Source of the DNA: a virus
IMG/VR virus record: IMGVR_UViG_3300032073_000132
Coordinates: 1 to 31,928 of that record
Length of the DNA: 31,928 nucleotides
Reading direction: 5' to 3' (one strand)
In this document: one piece after another, positions 1 to 6,525 of the stretch
Numbering within the stretch: position 1 is the stretch's first letter
Layout: each line of letters opens with the position of its first letter
The notes under the pieces: model-generated
Told to the model about the DNA's origin: nothing
What the model saw: the letters and a program-made list of their open reading frames with translations, nothing else
The model's database searches: none
Made by a program: the position numbers and the translations under genes

Positions 1-412
1 CACTTGTGGATGCTTGTAGGATTTTAGCTCCGTACTTGTAAGCAAGTTCAAGCATGTTTATCGAACCTTGGACCGATGTCTTCATAGTATCAACCGGCTT
101 GCGTTGATAGGCAGGAGGAGATGCTGGACAGGCAAGATTATAGATTTCGTGTATCTGTCTAATCTTTCGGTCCTCTGCTTTAACACCTCTCTTATTGGGA
201 ATCAACTCCTGAAGTTGACTGTGTAAAGGTTTTTGAATATCATGTTTGATGAAGTTAAAACGACCGCTGCTAAAAAGATGCTCCACATTATACTTGCTTC
301 CAGACACACAGTTGTCGACACAAATAACATTGTCTCCGTTATTCACTAAGACTTCACAAAGATGAGAGCCGAGAAACCCTGCTCCTCCTGTCACTATAAT
401 ATTCTTATTCAT
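1..412 (-). CDS. UDP-glucuronate decarboxylase-like NAD-dependent epimerase (3' part cut by window edge)
   Basis: The first 137 residues are visible, starting at the ATG at 412. The N-terminus has the Rossmann dinucleotide-binding motif TGGAGFLGSHL at residues 8-18. Near residues 90-137 it carries NLACPASPPAYQRKPVDT and ILQASTS, the signature of UDP-glucuronate decarboxylase (UDP-xylose synthase) in the extended SDR family. Known members convert UDP-glucuronate to UDP-xylose using NAD+. The catalytic YxxxK would lie beyond the left edge. The start overlaps the end of the preceding small gene by 8 nt, so the two are probably translated together. In phages such enzymes may alter surface sugars or supply nucleotide sugars for DNA glycosylation; the glycosyltransferase near 13 kb makes the second option worth considering. 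A related UDP-sugar epimerase or dehydratase is possible. Confidence 0.85.
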   Translation of the reverse strand, partial: MNKNIIVTGGAGFLGSHLCEVLVNNGDNVICVDNCVSGSKYNVEHLFSSGRFNFIKHDIQKPLHSQLQELIPNKRGVKAEDRKIRQIHEIYNLACPASPPAYQRKPVDTMKTSVQGSINMLELAYKYGAKILQASTS

Positions 413-758
413 CGGATACTTCCTCCAAGTAAACTTTGATTCCGTGTTTAGCTGCTACAGTTTGCAGTCTGTAAATGTATCTTGATTCTGATTTCTTATC
501 TTTAATCAATAAGATGATGGCAGGCTTCTTGTTCGTCACAATGGAGTAGTAAAGGGATTGACCAATAGCTTCTGCCCATTTCTTCGGCCACTCGACCTCT
601 ATCGCATACTCATCATTGAGCAAGTCGACACGAGTCATATCCCATAAGACAACTTCAGCTTTAGCTTCATATTTGGGAGCCAGTCTCATGGTCTCCTCCA
701 CTTCGCCAGCGAATGTGGCGGAGCAGAGAAAGACCGAGACAAGGATTAAACTTCGCAT
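405..758 (-). CDS. Small exported protein with a PD-(D/E)XK-like core
   Basis: This 117-residue protein begins with a short hydrophobic segment (LILVSVFLCSATFA, residues 4-17) that reads as a signal peptide with cleavage near AFAG-like residues. The rest contains RVDLL, then AIEVEWPKKWAEAIGQSLYY (residues 52-71) and KKPAIILLI. The acidic residue in RVDLL followed by the E-x-E-x(3)-K pattern resembles the restriction-endonuclease-like fold, and I recall similar small exported proteins in bacteria and phages, none with a defined function. It starts inside the upstream gene's last codons and overlaps the downstream epimerase by 8 nt. Nuclease activity is inference from the pattern; the fold may be non-catalytic. 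Confidence 0.75.
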   Translation of the reverse strand: MRSLILVSVFLCSATFAGEVEETMRLAPKYEAKAEVVLWDMTRVDLLNDEYAIEVEWPKKWAEAIGQSLYYSIVTNKKPAIILLIKDKKSESRYIYRLQTVAAKHGIKVYLEEVSDE

Positions 759-1009
759 TTCTTTTCCTTGATTTCTTTTAGGTTAAAAACAACCTCATCA
801 AGAGTCCTTTGAAAAGAGTTCGGTGCCTTGTTGGCGAGTTTCTGAAGAAGTCGCATCTGTAGAGGTCGTATCTCCTCCGCCACATCTCCGTTTGGGATAT
901 GGTCGTATTGGACATCAATGATGATAGTGTCCAGAAGGTAGTCTAATTCTGATATGAGATTTAAGGCTTGCTTGTAGTCTTTTTCAAATTGCTCTTTTTT
1001 ATATTTCAT
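746..1009 (-). CDS. Hypothetical 87-aa protein
   Basis: No family is recognised. The product is charged and mostly helical in appearance, rich in Lys, Glu and Leu, with no signal peptide or cysteine cluster. It has a clear start: the ATG at 1009 follows an AAGGATC ribosome-binding site inside a conserved B-type promoter module (CGATAATAAT at 1026-1035). Its last 13 nt overlap the start of the exported protein downstream, suggesting coupled translation. A candidate pseudoknot lies upstream at 1060-1086. Leader quality and tight packing support a real gene; function is unknown. Confidence 0.7.
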   Translation of the reverse strand: MKYKKEQFEKDYKQALNLISELDYLLDTIIIDVQYDHIPNGDVAEEIRPLQMRLLQKLANKAPNSFQRTLDEVVFNLKEIKEKKCEV

Positions 1010-1025
1010 CGGATTGATCCTTTTT

Positions 1026-1051
1026 ATTATTATCGAGTTGAGATGATTTTG
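1026..1051 (-). promoter_or_regulatory. B-type promoter element 1
   Basis: CAAAATCA-N8-CGATAATAAT followed by AAAAAGGATC and the ATG at 1009. It starts the 746 gene and those after it. Confidence 0.65.
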
Positions 1052-1059
1052 AAATGAAA

Positions 1060-1086
1060 GAGCAGTTTCTCATCATGCTCAGGATG
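1060..1086 (-). ncRNA. Candidate H-type pseudoknot, copy 1
   Basis: Minus-strand CATC-CT-GAGCA-T-GATG-AGAAAC-TGCTC. Stem 1 CATC/GATG and second pairing GAGCA/TGCTC are both complete. It lies 11 nt after the TAA of the 1098 gene. Confidence 0.6.
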
Positions 1087-1097
1087 TCAACAGGTTC

Positions 1098-1730
1098 TTA
1101 CCAGATTGGGTGATTCCTAACTTCGACTGGATTCCTAACTTCGACTGAACTCGGGGTGCCTTGCGCCAGGTTCATAAAGTAATCAGCCCTGTGGGTCTCG
1201 CCGTGGTTCATCGCCAGGACCCATGAGTGCCAAGCAGTCTTTGTATAGTCAAAGTCAATGAAGGAGTCGGTCTTCATCATAGCTTCAAACATTCTGATCA
1301 ACTCATGCTTCAAGTCAAGCTGTGGATTCTGATCTTCCGTAGGCTCGTGATTAAGAACCTTGTAGGATTCTTTGTGCTCCTTGAGTCGGCGTTCGGCAAA
1401 GTCATTCATAGCCGACTGGTAATACTCTTTGTCAAAGGCAAAGTATTCTTGATGTTCTCCGTTTGGAATCATGACAATCATTCTGCCTTTGACACCTGCT
1501 TGATAAGCTATGAATTTGGCAGCTGTTGGATTTGATTCCCAGCTGAGACCGTCAATGTGATGGAGGTCGAATGTTCGCCACTGTCGTAGCAAAGAGTTCA
1601 TCGCCCGTCCTGCTTTTTCAGCCGAGTCATATTCGTGATGCTCCCATTTGTCGAAAGTCCAATTCCAAGGGCTGTCGATTTCTAGGTGAGCCCAATTTTT
1701 TCCTCGTGTTTTCCATTCGCCGTAACTCAT
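1098..1730 (-). CDS. Hypothetical 210-aa protein with a duplicated C-terminal hexapeptide
   Basis: No family is recognised. The protein is rich in Trp, His and acidic residues, with no membrane segment or signal peptide, so it is probably cytoplasmic. Its end reads SSVEVRNPVEVRNHPIW: the VEVRN block is doubled by an 18-bp direct repeat in the DNA at 1113-1147. The ATG at 1730 follows an A-type leader with AAGGATC. It is the second gene of the leftmost transcription unit. A candidate pseudoknot begins 11 nt after its TAA stop. Confidence 0.75.
   Translation of the reverse strand: MSYGEWKTRGKNWAHLEIDSPWNWTFDKWEHHEYDSAEKAGRAMNSLLRQWRTFDLHHIDGLSWESNPTAAKFIAYQAGVKGRMIVMIPNGEHQEYFAFDKEYYQSAMNDFAERRLKEHKESYKVLNHEPTEDQNPQLDLKHELIRMFEAMMKTDSFIDFDYTKTAWHSWVLAMNHGETHRADYFMNLAQGTPSSVEVRNPVEVRNHPIW
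1113..1147. repeat. 18-bp tandem duplication inside a coding region
   Basis: Two adjacent copies of an 18-bp unit (ATTCCTAACTTCGACTGG at 1113 and a near-complete copy at 1131) sit in frame in the last codons of the 1098-1730 gene. They add one VEVRN(P/H) repeat to the protein. The near identity suggests a recent slippage event. Confidence 0.85.
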
Positions 1731-1757
1731 AATTTTGATCCTTGTGATTAAGATTTT
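1731..1757 (-). promoter_or_regulatory. A-type leader 1
   Basis: TTCAAAATCTTAATCAC then AAGGATCAAAATT before the ATG at 1730. Confidence 0.7.
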
Positions 1758-1772
1758 GAAAAGTGATTTTAC

Positions 1773-1955
1773 TTAGATTGAACGGCCGATACGATTGGCT
1801 GTTCTGCGATTTGAGACCATTCGGTCAAGTTTATTCCATAGGGTTTTGATTTCGGAACTGACCTGCTCGATGTTCATTCCGTTTGACTTCATTAAGTTCT
1901 TTTCAGCTTGAAGTCGGTTTAGGCGTTTTCGAGTTTTGATTAGGTCGTTGGTCAC
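1773..1955 (-). CDS. Small basic hypothetical protein (60 aa)
   Basis: This product is Lys/Arg-rich and looks like one long helix or helical hairpin (TRKRLNRLQAEKNLMK at the N-terminus, SNRRTANRIGRSI at the C-terminus). It uses GTG at 1955 as start, with AAGGAAC as a ribosome-binding site. It is the first gene after a C-type promoter module at 1956-2095, as small genes are after the other four C modules. Size, charge and position would fit an early host-takeover or nucleic-acid-binding protein, but that is inference and no homology is seen. Confidence 0.65.
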   Translation of the reverse strand: MTNDLIKTRKRLNRLQAEKNLMKSNGMNIEQVSSEIKTLWNKLDRMVSNRRTANRIGRSI

Positions 1956-2095
1956 TTGTTTGTTCCTTGTTCGTAAGAAGTATTAACTTGACTCTTTAAG
2001 CCTAACACAGTTATCGTCAATGTACAGAAGTAAATCTTCATTTTTTAGAAATAAAAAGAAAGTAGTTATTCTATGCTATGTATGTAGCATAAAGC
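1956..2095 (-). promoter_or_regulatory. C-type intergenic module 1
   Basis: Contains ACTTTCTTTTTATTTC near 2055, CGATAA near 2014, TTAAAGAGTCAAGTTAATA near 1992 and AAGGAAC before the GTG at 1955. The CGATAA-proximal part is nearly identical to module 2. Confidence 0.75.
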
Positions 2096-2677
2096 CTACA
2101 AAGTATTCTGGAGATTATCCCGAAGTGCTTTTACCTTACACGGCTCCACAAGCTGCATAAAGCTATCCCATCTCAACATGACTATCGTATCGGATACGAC
2201 TTGCTTGTCTACTACAAGGTCTGTGGAGAACCGTATGATAGGCTTACACTCTGACATAGAAAGAGCATCGAATAGGAACTCTGGAATATAAATCATCACA
2301 TCCCGCCTATCTCTCTTATGGACGATTGCCCATGAGAAGGATTCATTGATTAAAGCAGATGTCGTGGCCTGCTCATACCAAGATTCCCACGTTTGAGTCG
2401 CCGCTGTTTTGGGCTTATCGAACACGTCGTGAATAGTTGATCTTGAGTAGCCGCGTTTGAGTTCAAATGTGATTAAGTCGATAAGAGCAACGCCGTCTGG
2501 ATGAATCGCAGCCACGTCACCACATTGCCCCTTAGTGGACTTGCCGGACTTGGCTCTCACTGTGGCTCGACCTCCTGAGTTGGAAGACCTCCAGAACATT
2601 TCGTCCGTCTCCCCTTCAGTCCACCAAAGGGATAACTGCTTACAAAAGTCACGTTCAAACTGAGAGCCTTTAGCCAT
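2096..2677 (-). CDS. PD-(D/E)XK endonuclease (Holliday-junction-resolvase-like)
   Basis: The 193-residue protein shows a phage-type PD-(D/E)XK arrangement. FERDFCKQLSLWW at residues 8-20 carries the helical acidic residue, GQCGDVAAIHPDG follows near residues 50-62, and ITFELKRGYS near residues 69-78 provides the E-x-K catalytic pair. FWRSSNSGGRAT between them fits a substrate-binding stretch. Known relatives in phages are annotated as PDDEXK endonucleases or resolvases that process recombination or replication intermediates. It ends the transcription unit that starts at the C module near 4.3 kb and lies just upstream of the next one. Exact DNA substrate is not determined by sequence. Confidence 0.8.
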   Translation of the reverse strand: MAKGSQFERDFCKQLSLWWTEGETDEMFWRSSNSGGRATVRAKSGKSTKGQCGDVAAIHPDGVALIDLITFELKRGYSRSTIHDVFDKPKTAATQTWESWYEQATTSALINESFSWAIVHKRDRRDVMIYIPEFLFDALSMSECKPIIRFSTDLVVDKQVVSDTIVMLRWDSFMQLVEPCKVKALRDNLQNTL

Positions 2678-2681
2678 CGTG

Positions 2682-3266
2682 TTATCCCATCACAGATAGA
2701 AGTTGATTGTAATCGTCTTGATCCATATCTTCAAACTTTAGGTTTTGATATATGGGTTGAGTCCACTCTGTCCACCAAGTAGGCTCTGGTCGTCCCTTGA
2801 CCCACTCGCAAGTAATCGTCTCACGCTTATTGACATTGTAATAATCTCGGTAGGCTTGGACCGCATCTTGATTCTTAAACTCATCTGGCATGGCCTGAGC
2901 AAACGGGGTACGATTGCCGCTAGGGATTGCCCAATACATCGTAGTCATCTGAAGAATGCCGTCATGGCAGAAATGGTCCTTACCATATCGGTATGTGTAC
3001 TCATCGGATAAAGACAAGGCGTGATGACAAGCCCACAGGAAGTTCTCACGAGTATCGCCAGTCCATCGGGTACACGGATGGTCCTTATAGCCTCCTTTGA
3101 GAGGAGTGCCTTTTTTCGTTAAGGGCATCTGGTCATCTGTGACTTCGTGTCGTCGTAATGCCGATCCGAGTTGCTGGTATAATTCTACGACCATCTTGAC
3201 CACGTGCTTGTCGCAGTGCATCTGGGCCGCTATCTTTGGATTTTCATCTAGTACAAATATATTCAT
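2682..3266 (-). CDS. Conserved phage protein with HCDKHVVKM motif, function unknown
   Basis: The protein (194 aa from the ATG at 3266) opens MNIFVLDENPKIAAQMHCDK HVVKM. I recognise this opening from many phage and some bacterial proteins that share the D-x-D/E-P start, the HCDKH block, a YxDHPCTRW-like segment and an EYTYRYGK segment. The conserved His, Asp and Lys residues hint at an enzyme, but I know no established activity. A GTG three bases upstream (3269) is an alternative start; GGAG lies 10 nt before the ATG. It overlaps the upstream gene's stop and is followed after 4 nt by the nuclease gene. Confidence 0.75.
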   Translation of the reverse strand: MNIFVLDENPKIAAQMHCDKHVVKMVVELYQQLGSALRRHEVTDDQMPLTKKGTPLKGGYKDHPCTRWTGDTRENFLWACHHALSLSDEYTYRYGKDHFCHDGILQMTTMYWAIPSGNRTPFAQAMPDEFKNQDAVQAYRDYYNVNKRETITCEWVKGRPEPTWWTEWTQPIYQNLKFEDMDQDDYNQLLSVMG

Positions 3267-3502
3267 CACGATTGATCTCCGTATCTAAAAAGATTTTTTG
3301 CTTTTCTCATACCTTTGGTTGCTTCATAAGCCTCTGACTTGGTTCGATAGCTGCCGTAATAGGACTTGGTCCCGTCGACGTGAACGACCTCGATGTCAAA
3401 CTCACCTAAGATATAATCCTCCTCGGTGTATTCTGTGCTTGCGATTTGTTCGTTGATATGTTGTTTAGTGACTTTGATAATATTGAATTTTGGCTGATCC
3501 AT
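3266..3502 (-). CDS. Hypothetical 78-aa protein
   Basis: No family is recognised. It looks like a small alpha/beta protein (FDIEVVHVDGTKSYYGSYRT, then a basic C-terminus). The ATG at 3502 follows a B-type promoter module (CGATAATAAT at 3517-3526) with AAGGAT. Its TGA overlaps the first codon of the HCDKH-motif gene, so the two genes probably share a transcript and coupled translation. Confidence 0.7.
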   Translation of the reverse strand: MDQPKFNIIKVTKQHINEQIASTEYTEEDYILGEFDIEVVHVDGTKSYYGSYRTKSEAYEATKGMRKAKNLFRYGDQS

Positions 3503-3516
3503 ATTTCATCCTTTTT

Positions 3517-3542
3517 ATTATTATCGAGTTGAAATGATTTTG
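3517..3542 (-). promoter_or_regulatory. B-type promoter element 2
   Basis: CAAAATCA-N8-CGATAATAAT, followed by AAAAAGGAT and the ATG at 3502. It begins directly after the stop of the 3545 gene. Confidence 0.65.
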
Positions 3543-3544
3543 AA

Positions 3545-3727
3545 TTATTCCTCTGGGTCGTGGGACTCAAAGTCGGAGTCCTCGCAACACTCTGTAACTT
3601 CGACTTCAGCTGATGTTGTACAAGCGTGATATGGCCCTCTCTCTGAGCAAAGTCCGTAGTGGTCTTCCGTTTCTTCGATTGTGATGATTGGCGATACTTC
3701 GCCGCATGAATTGCAGATGCCGTACAT
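3545..3727 (-). CDS. Small acidic Cys-rich protein (60 aa), possible zinc binder
   Basis: The N-terminus MYGICNSCGEVSP carries a CxxC knuckle. Further cysteines follow at LCSERGPYHACTTS and ECCEDSD, and the C-terminus is strongly acidic (ESHDPEE). This fits a small zinc-ribbon-like protein, but the second cysteine pair is irregular. It is preceded by an A-type leader with AAGGATC, and its TAA lies directly against the B module of the next gene. Function is unknown. Confidence 0.65.
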   Translation of the reverse strand: MYGICNSCGEVSPIITIEETEDHYGLCSERGPYHACTTSAEVEVTECCEDSDFESHDPEE

Positions 3728-3752
3728 TTGATTTGATCCTTGTGATTGGGAA
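3728..3752 (-). promoter_or_regulatory. A-type leader 2 (divergent copy)
   Basis: AATTCCCAATCAC then AAGGATCAAATCAA before the ATG at 3727. The ribosome-binding half is conserved and the TTCAAAATC half is not. Confidence 0.55.
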
Positions 3753-3754
3753 TT

Positions 3755-3781
3755 AAAAAGGTGGCAGTTTGGGATGCCAGC
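3755..3781 (-). terminator. Weak candidate rho-independent terminator
   Basis: On the minus strand a TGGCA/TGCCA stem with an 8-nt loop is followed by CC and TTTTT. It sits just after the 46-aa gene at 3790. The stem is only 5 bp, so termination may be partial. Confidence 0.45.
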
Positions 3782-3789
3782 CCGCCCGG

Positions 3790-3930
3790 TTAGGACTTCG
3801 CCTTGACCTCAACTTCGGTCAAACCGTAAGCCCAAACCATGGTGCTGAAATTTCTCTCAGCGTCTTCCACGGATTGGGCTTCCGTGGTGGCGACTTCTTT
3901 GCCGCCGCTCAATAGTGAATACTCTTTCAT
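3790..3930 (-). CDS. Small hypothetical protein (46 aa)
   Basis: Translation from the ATG at 3930 gives 46 residues starting MKEYSLLSGGKEVATTEAQS and ending EVEVKAKS. GGAG lies 8 nt before the start. The open frame fills most of an otherwise empty 233-bp gap. It looks like a short two-strand, one-helix protein, with no recognised family. It is the second gene of its unit, after the duplicated-domain protein, and a weak terminator follows. Confidence 0.6.
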   Translation of the reverse strand: MKEYSLLSGGKEVATTEAQSVEDAERNFSTMVWAYGLTEVEVKAKS

Positions 3931-3960
3931 TTTTATCTCCGTGTGAAAAAGTAAAGGGAA

Positions 3961-4287
3961 TTAAACTACTTCCAGAACCTTTCTGAAAGCAACGCTAACT
4001 TGTTCAAAGAACTCATCATCCTTCATCTTAGGGTGGCTGCAGTCTTCGGGGTAGAACACGTTCAGTACATCTAAGATGACTTTGAAATCTTCTTCAGTAA
4101 GTTCAGATTCTTTGTCATTGCAGATGTCCAGAACCTTTTTGAAAGCAACTAGGACTTCACTTTCAAATTCATCCGTTTTCATTTCTGCGATGGGAGCAGT
4201 TTCTGTATCGAATACGTTCAGTACATCTAAGATGACTTTGAAATCTGCTTTAGTGAGTTGCTCTGATTTGATTGTTGCGTTTGACAT
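3961..4287 (-). CDS. Acidic protein made of two tandem copies of one domain (108 aa)
   Basis: The protein consists of an N-terminal MSNATIKSEQ segment followed by two alignable copies of about 48 residues. Both contain DFKVILDVLNVF, then an acidic loop with KxDEF, then VAF(K/R)KVL(D/E). The second copy starts 52 residues after the first. In DNA a 33-bp block is identical between 4058-4090 and 4214-4246, so the duplication is young or kept identical. The ATG at 4287 follows a C-type module with AAGGATC. No family is recognised; small acidic early phage proteins sometimes bind and inhibit host proteins, which is speculation here. Confidence 0.7.
   Translation of the reverse strand: MSNATIKSEQLTKADFKVILDVLNVFDTETAPIAEMKTDEFESEVLVAFKKVLDICNDKESELTEEDFKVILDVLNVFYPEDCSHPKMKDDEFFEQVSVAFRKVLEVV
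4058..4246. repeat. Internal tandem duplication with 33-bp identical cores, offset 156 bp
   Basis: The blocks 4058-4090 and 4214-4246 are identical over 33 bp, and flanking sequence is recognisably related. The 156-bp offset is a multiple of three, giving the two-domain protein at 3961-4287. Confidence 0.85.
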
Positions 4288-4459
4288 CTGATTGATCCTT
4301 GTTGTTAAGAACTATTAACTTGACTCTTTAAGCCTAACAGACTTATCGTCAATGTACAGAAGTAAATCTTCACTTTTTCAAAATAAAAAGAAAGTGGTTA
4401 TTTAACCACTATATGTATAGAATAAAACCGCAGAAGATTTTTGAAGATAATTTAAGATT
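4288..4459 (-). promoter_or_regulatory. C-type intergenic module 2 (terminator plus promoter)
   Basis: Second of five related modules. In transcript order it has a 3' segment with CTTCTGCGGTTTTATTCTA, a hairpin with T-rich tail, a CGATAA element near 4330, and the invariant TTAAAGAGTCAAGTTAATA. AAGGATC and the ATG of the duplicated-domain gene follow. It ends the RecA unit and starts the next. No coding sequence is seen inside. Confidence 0.75.
4376..4410 (-). terminator. Rho-independent terminator after the RecA-like gene
   Basis: On the minus strand a perfect 8-bp stem AGTGGTTA/TAACCACT (4393-4410) with a 2-nt spacer is followed by TTTCTTTTTATTTT. The stem is AT-rich but the T-tract is long. 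The T-tract is conserved in C modules 1 to 4, while the stem differs. Confidence 0.65.
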
Positions 4460-4486
4460 GAGCCTTTTATGCACTTGCTCAGGTGC
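4460..4486 (-). ncRNA. Candidate H-type pseudoknot, copy 2
   Basis: On the minus strand GCAC-CT-GAGC-AA-GTGC-A-rich loop-GCTC gives stem 1 GCAC/GTGC and a second pairing GAGC/GCTC. The 27-nt frame matches the other three copies. It starts 14 nt after the TAG of the RecA-like gene. Confidence 0.6.
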
Positions 4487-4500
4487 CTCGGAGGAAGGTC

Positions 4501-5580
4501 CTAGTTATACTTTGACTGACGGTCTATCGCACATTCAGCCTCTATCTCATTCCACACCTTTTCAACCAAAGAAGATACTTTGCCCTGTAGGTCTTTCTTC
4601 TGAATCTCTTTGATCAACTTCTCACGAGTCGCCTTGATTTTAATATCATCAGCGTTGATGGTCTGCTTGGTCTTTGTCCAATACTTCTCCGCGACAAGAT
4701 AATCAACGCAAGAGCCTACGTCATCTATCCCGAAGGAGTGGTAGAGGGGGATTGAAATCTCCCGAAGTCTGCCAGTGAACCGATTCTTCTTGACTTTGAT
4801 TTTGGCATTGATACCTATCTCTCGGTCCTTTCCTCTAACACCCCTCTTTAGCTGGCCAGCTTTACTGGACCATATCTCCAGAGTGGCATAGAATCTTAGT
4901 GCGTGTCCACCGCTTCTTGTTTTCTTTTCAAAACCAAAGCCGATATTATCACGAGTCTGATTTATGATGATCAAGATGGATTTGGAATCTCGGAGATGAG
5001 GTAAGATTTTACGCAGGTGACTTGAGTTGGTCTTGGCTTTACCATCGCCATATGATCCAGCTGTAGTCTTGCCTTTTCTGGCTGCTGTCTTCTGTTCGTC
5101 AAACTTGTCTTGCTCTGCTTTTGAACTCAGAGAATCCATAGAGTCAAGAATATAGATGAACGGCTTCCCTTCCAGAATAGCATCGTCCACATTGTAATAG
5201 AAATCCTCTACGGTAGCAGAACACATGGGAGTGCCATCAGAGTCTGCTGTAGGCGTTTCCATTCGTTCGGCGACTTTCGTCCCAAAGAACCTTTCTATGT
5301 CCATTAGGGCGCCATCCTCGACGTTGTCATATATGAATCGGTAATCATCGAACTCTGGATTCATTGCCGCTTCTGCGAGACAAGTCAAACTCAACCAAGT
5401 CTTACCACTAGCAGAATCTCCGACAATAAAATGGTACTTGCCTTTGGCGAATCCGCCTTTAGCTAAACCAGAGCAAGCTAGGTTAAGAATAGTGGAGCCT
5501 GAGGAGAGCCAGTCGGAAGATTTGACAGGTGGTTCTTTGTCTTTAGGCTTTAGTAGGTTTTCAATCTCTTCATTATTCAT
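4501..5580 (-). CDS. RecA-like recombinase
   Basis: This 359-residue protein has a RecA-family ATPase core. Walker A is GDSASGKT (residues 54-61), the acidic switch region lies in FIYDNVEDG (82-90), Walker B is FIYILDSMDS (141-150), and IIINQTRDNIG (204-214) matches the L2-adjacent NQxR region. It would form filaments on ssDNA and catalyse strand exchange in the cytoplasm. It is nearer in length to RecA (about 350 aa) than to T4 UvsX (391 aa). The ATG at 5580 follows AAGGATAT. It lies downstream of SSB across a strong hairpin terminator, so its dose may be set by read-through. The stop is TAG, with a candidate pseudoknot close behind. Confidence 0.88.
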   Translation of the reverse strand: MNNEEIENLLKPKDKEPPVKSSDWLSSGSTILNLACSGLAKGGFAKGKYHFIVGDSASGKTWLSLTCLAEAAMNPEFDDYRFIYDNVEDGALMDIERFFGTKVAERMETPTADSDGTPMCSATVEDFYYNVDDAILEGKPFIYILDSMDSLSSKAEQDKFDEQKTAARKGKTTAGSYGDGKAKTNSSHLRKILPHLRDSKSILIIINQTRDNIGFGFEKKTRSGGHALRFYATLEIWSSKAGQLKRGVRGKDREIGINAKIKVKKNRFTGRLREISIPLYHSFGIDDVGSCVDYLVAEKYWTKTKQTINADDIKIKATREKLIKEIQKKDLQGKVSSLVEKVWNEIEAECAIDRQSKYN

Positions 5581-5597
5581 AGTTTATATCCTTGAAG

Positions 5598-5640
5598 TAA
5601 AAACACCACGCAAGGCATTCCGTTGCCCTGCATGGTGTTA
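5598..5640 (-). terminator. Strong rho-independent terminator between SSB and RecA-like genes
   Basis: On the minus strand AACACCATGCAGGGCA pairs with the downstream arm over 16 bp, including two G-U pairs, with a 6-nt ACGGAA loop and then TTTTT. It is the best intrinsic terminator in the window. It lies after the SSB stop at 5659, and no separate promoter for the RecA-like gene is visible in the remaining 20 nt. Confidence 0.85.
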
Positions 5641-5658
5641 CTGGTCTCCTAAATAATT

Positions 5659-6510
5659 CTAATCATCAAAATCATCTAGGTCTTCTTCCCAGTCATCGTC
5701 GTCACTATCTTCTTCTGATTCAGTTTTATCCTCGTCAGCTTCAAACGGTGCTACCTCTTCAGTTTCTTCTTCATCTTCTTCTTCAGATTCTTCTGGATCC
5801 TCCATGAACAAGATAGCTTTCAGTTCACTGTAGGAAAGGACCTTTAGTAAGTCCTCAAGAGGTTCTAAGTCAGACCAAAGTTCTTCCTCAATCTCATCCT
5901 TTCGTTTGACAAAATCAATAGCTGCAACTTTGTAGAACTTGTTACCGGCAAACTGATCTTCTGTGACCCCAAGTTTGATAGTTAGTCCATCGTAAGGATC
6001 AAAGAACTGATCATACCCATCTTCTTCTTCCGCCAGCATGATTTTTTCATCAAGCTGTTTACCGAATAACCAGTACGACATATCCCAAAGCTGAACACCT
6101 TTTTCAGGTTCATCATGATCCAAGACGTAGAACAATTGTCGTTGCTTTGCTCTCAGACTTTTGATATGTTCTTCATCAGCATTAGGATCATTATTAAGCC
6201 GAGAGTATTCTTCGTGAATAGGACAGCGTTCATTAAAAGTTCTTTTAGGACTGACGTAAGATTGATTGTCTGCTCCTATTCGATTAACCCAATAGGTCGC
6301 CTCAAAGTGATACGTCCCATCCACCCCGTGCTTGTTATTTGCGGTCGCTAAGACTGGGAGGATTTCAATCTTCTTCCTGCCCGCTTCTTTCAGCTTAAAA
6401 ACATCCATTCCCTCAGGGACTCTGAAAGATGTTCTTTCAAATGGCTGAGATTGTGATAGAGCTTTCTTTCTAGCCGATCCAAGTTTCAGTTTCTTCTTCT
6501 TCTTTATCAT
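5659..6510 (-). CDS. Single-stranded DNA-binding protein
   Basis: The 283-residue protein has a basic N-terminus (IKKKKKLKLGSARKKA), a central region with FKLKEAGRKKIEILPV, GTYHFEATYWVNRIG and NERCPIHEEYSRL (about residues 95-107), LRAKQRQLFYVLDHDEP (119-135), and a C-terminal third that is almost only Asp and Glu. This order matches phage gp32-like SSBs, in which the acidic tail recruits replication and recombination partners. The ATG at 6510 follows AAGGAACC. It lies 15 nt after the coiled-coil gene and is followed by a strong terminator. Only one Cys is obvious in the zinc-knuckle position, so zinc binding is doubtful. Confidence 0.85.
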   Translation of the reverse strand: MIKKKKKLKLGSARKKALSQSQPFERTSFRVPEGMDVFKLKEAGRKKIEILPVLATANNKHGVDGTYHFEATYWVNRIGADNQSYVSPKRTFNERCPIHEEYSRLNNDPNADEEHIKSLRAKQRQLFYVLDHDEPEKGVQLWDMSYWLFGKQLDEKIMLAEEEDGYDQFFDPYDGLTIKLGVTEDQFAGNKFYKVAAIDFVKRKDEIEEELWSDLEPLEDLLKVLSYSELKAILFMEDPEESEEEDEEETEEVAPFEADEDKTESEEDSDDDDWEEDLDDFDD

Positions 6511-6525
6511 TCTAGGTTCCTTTGA

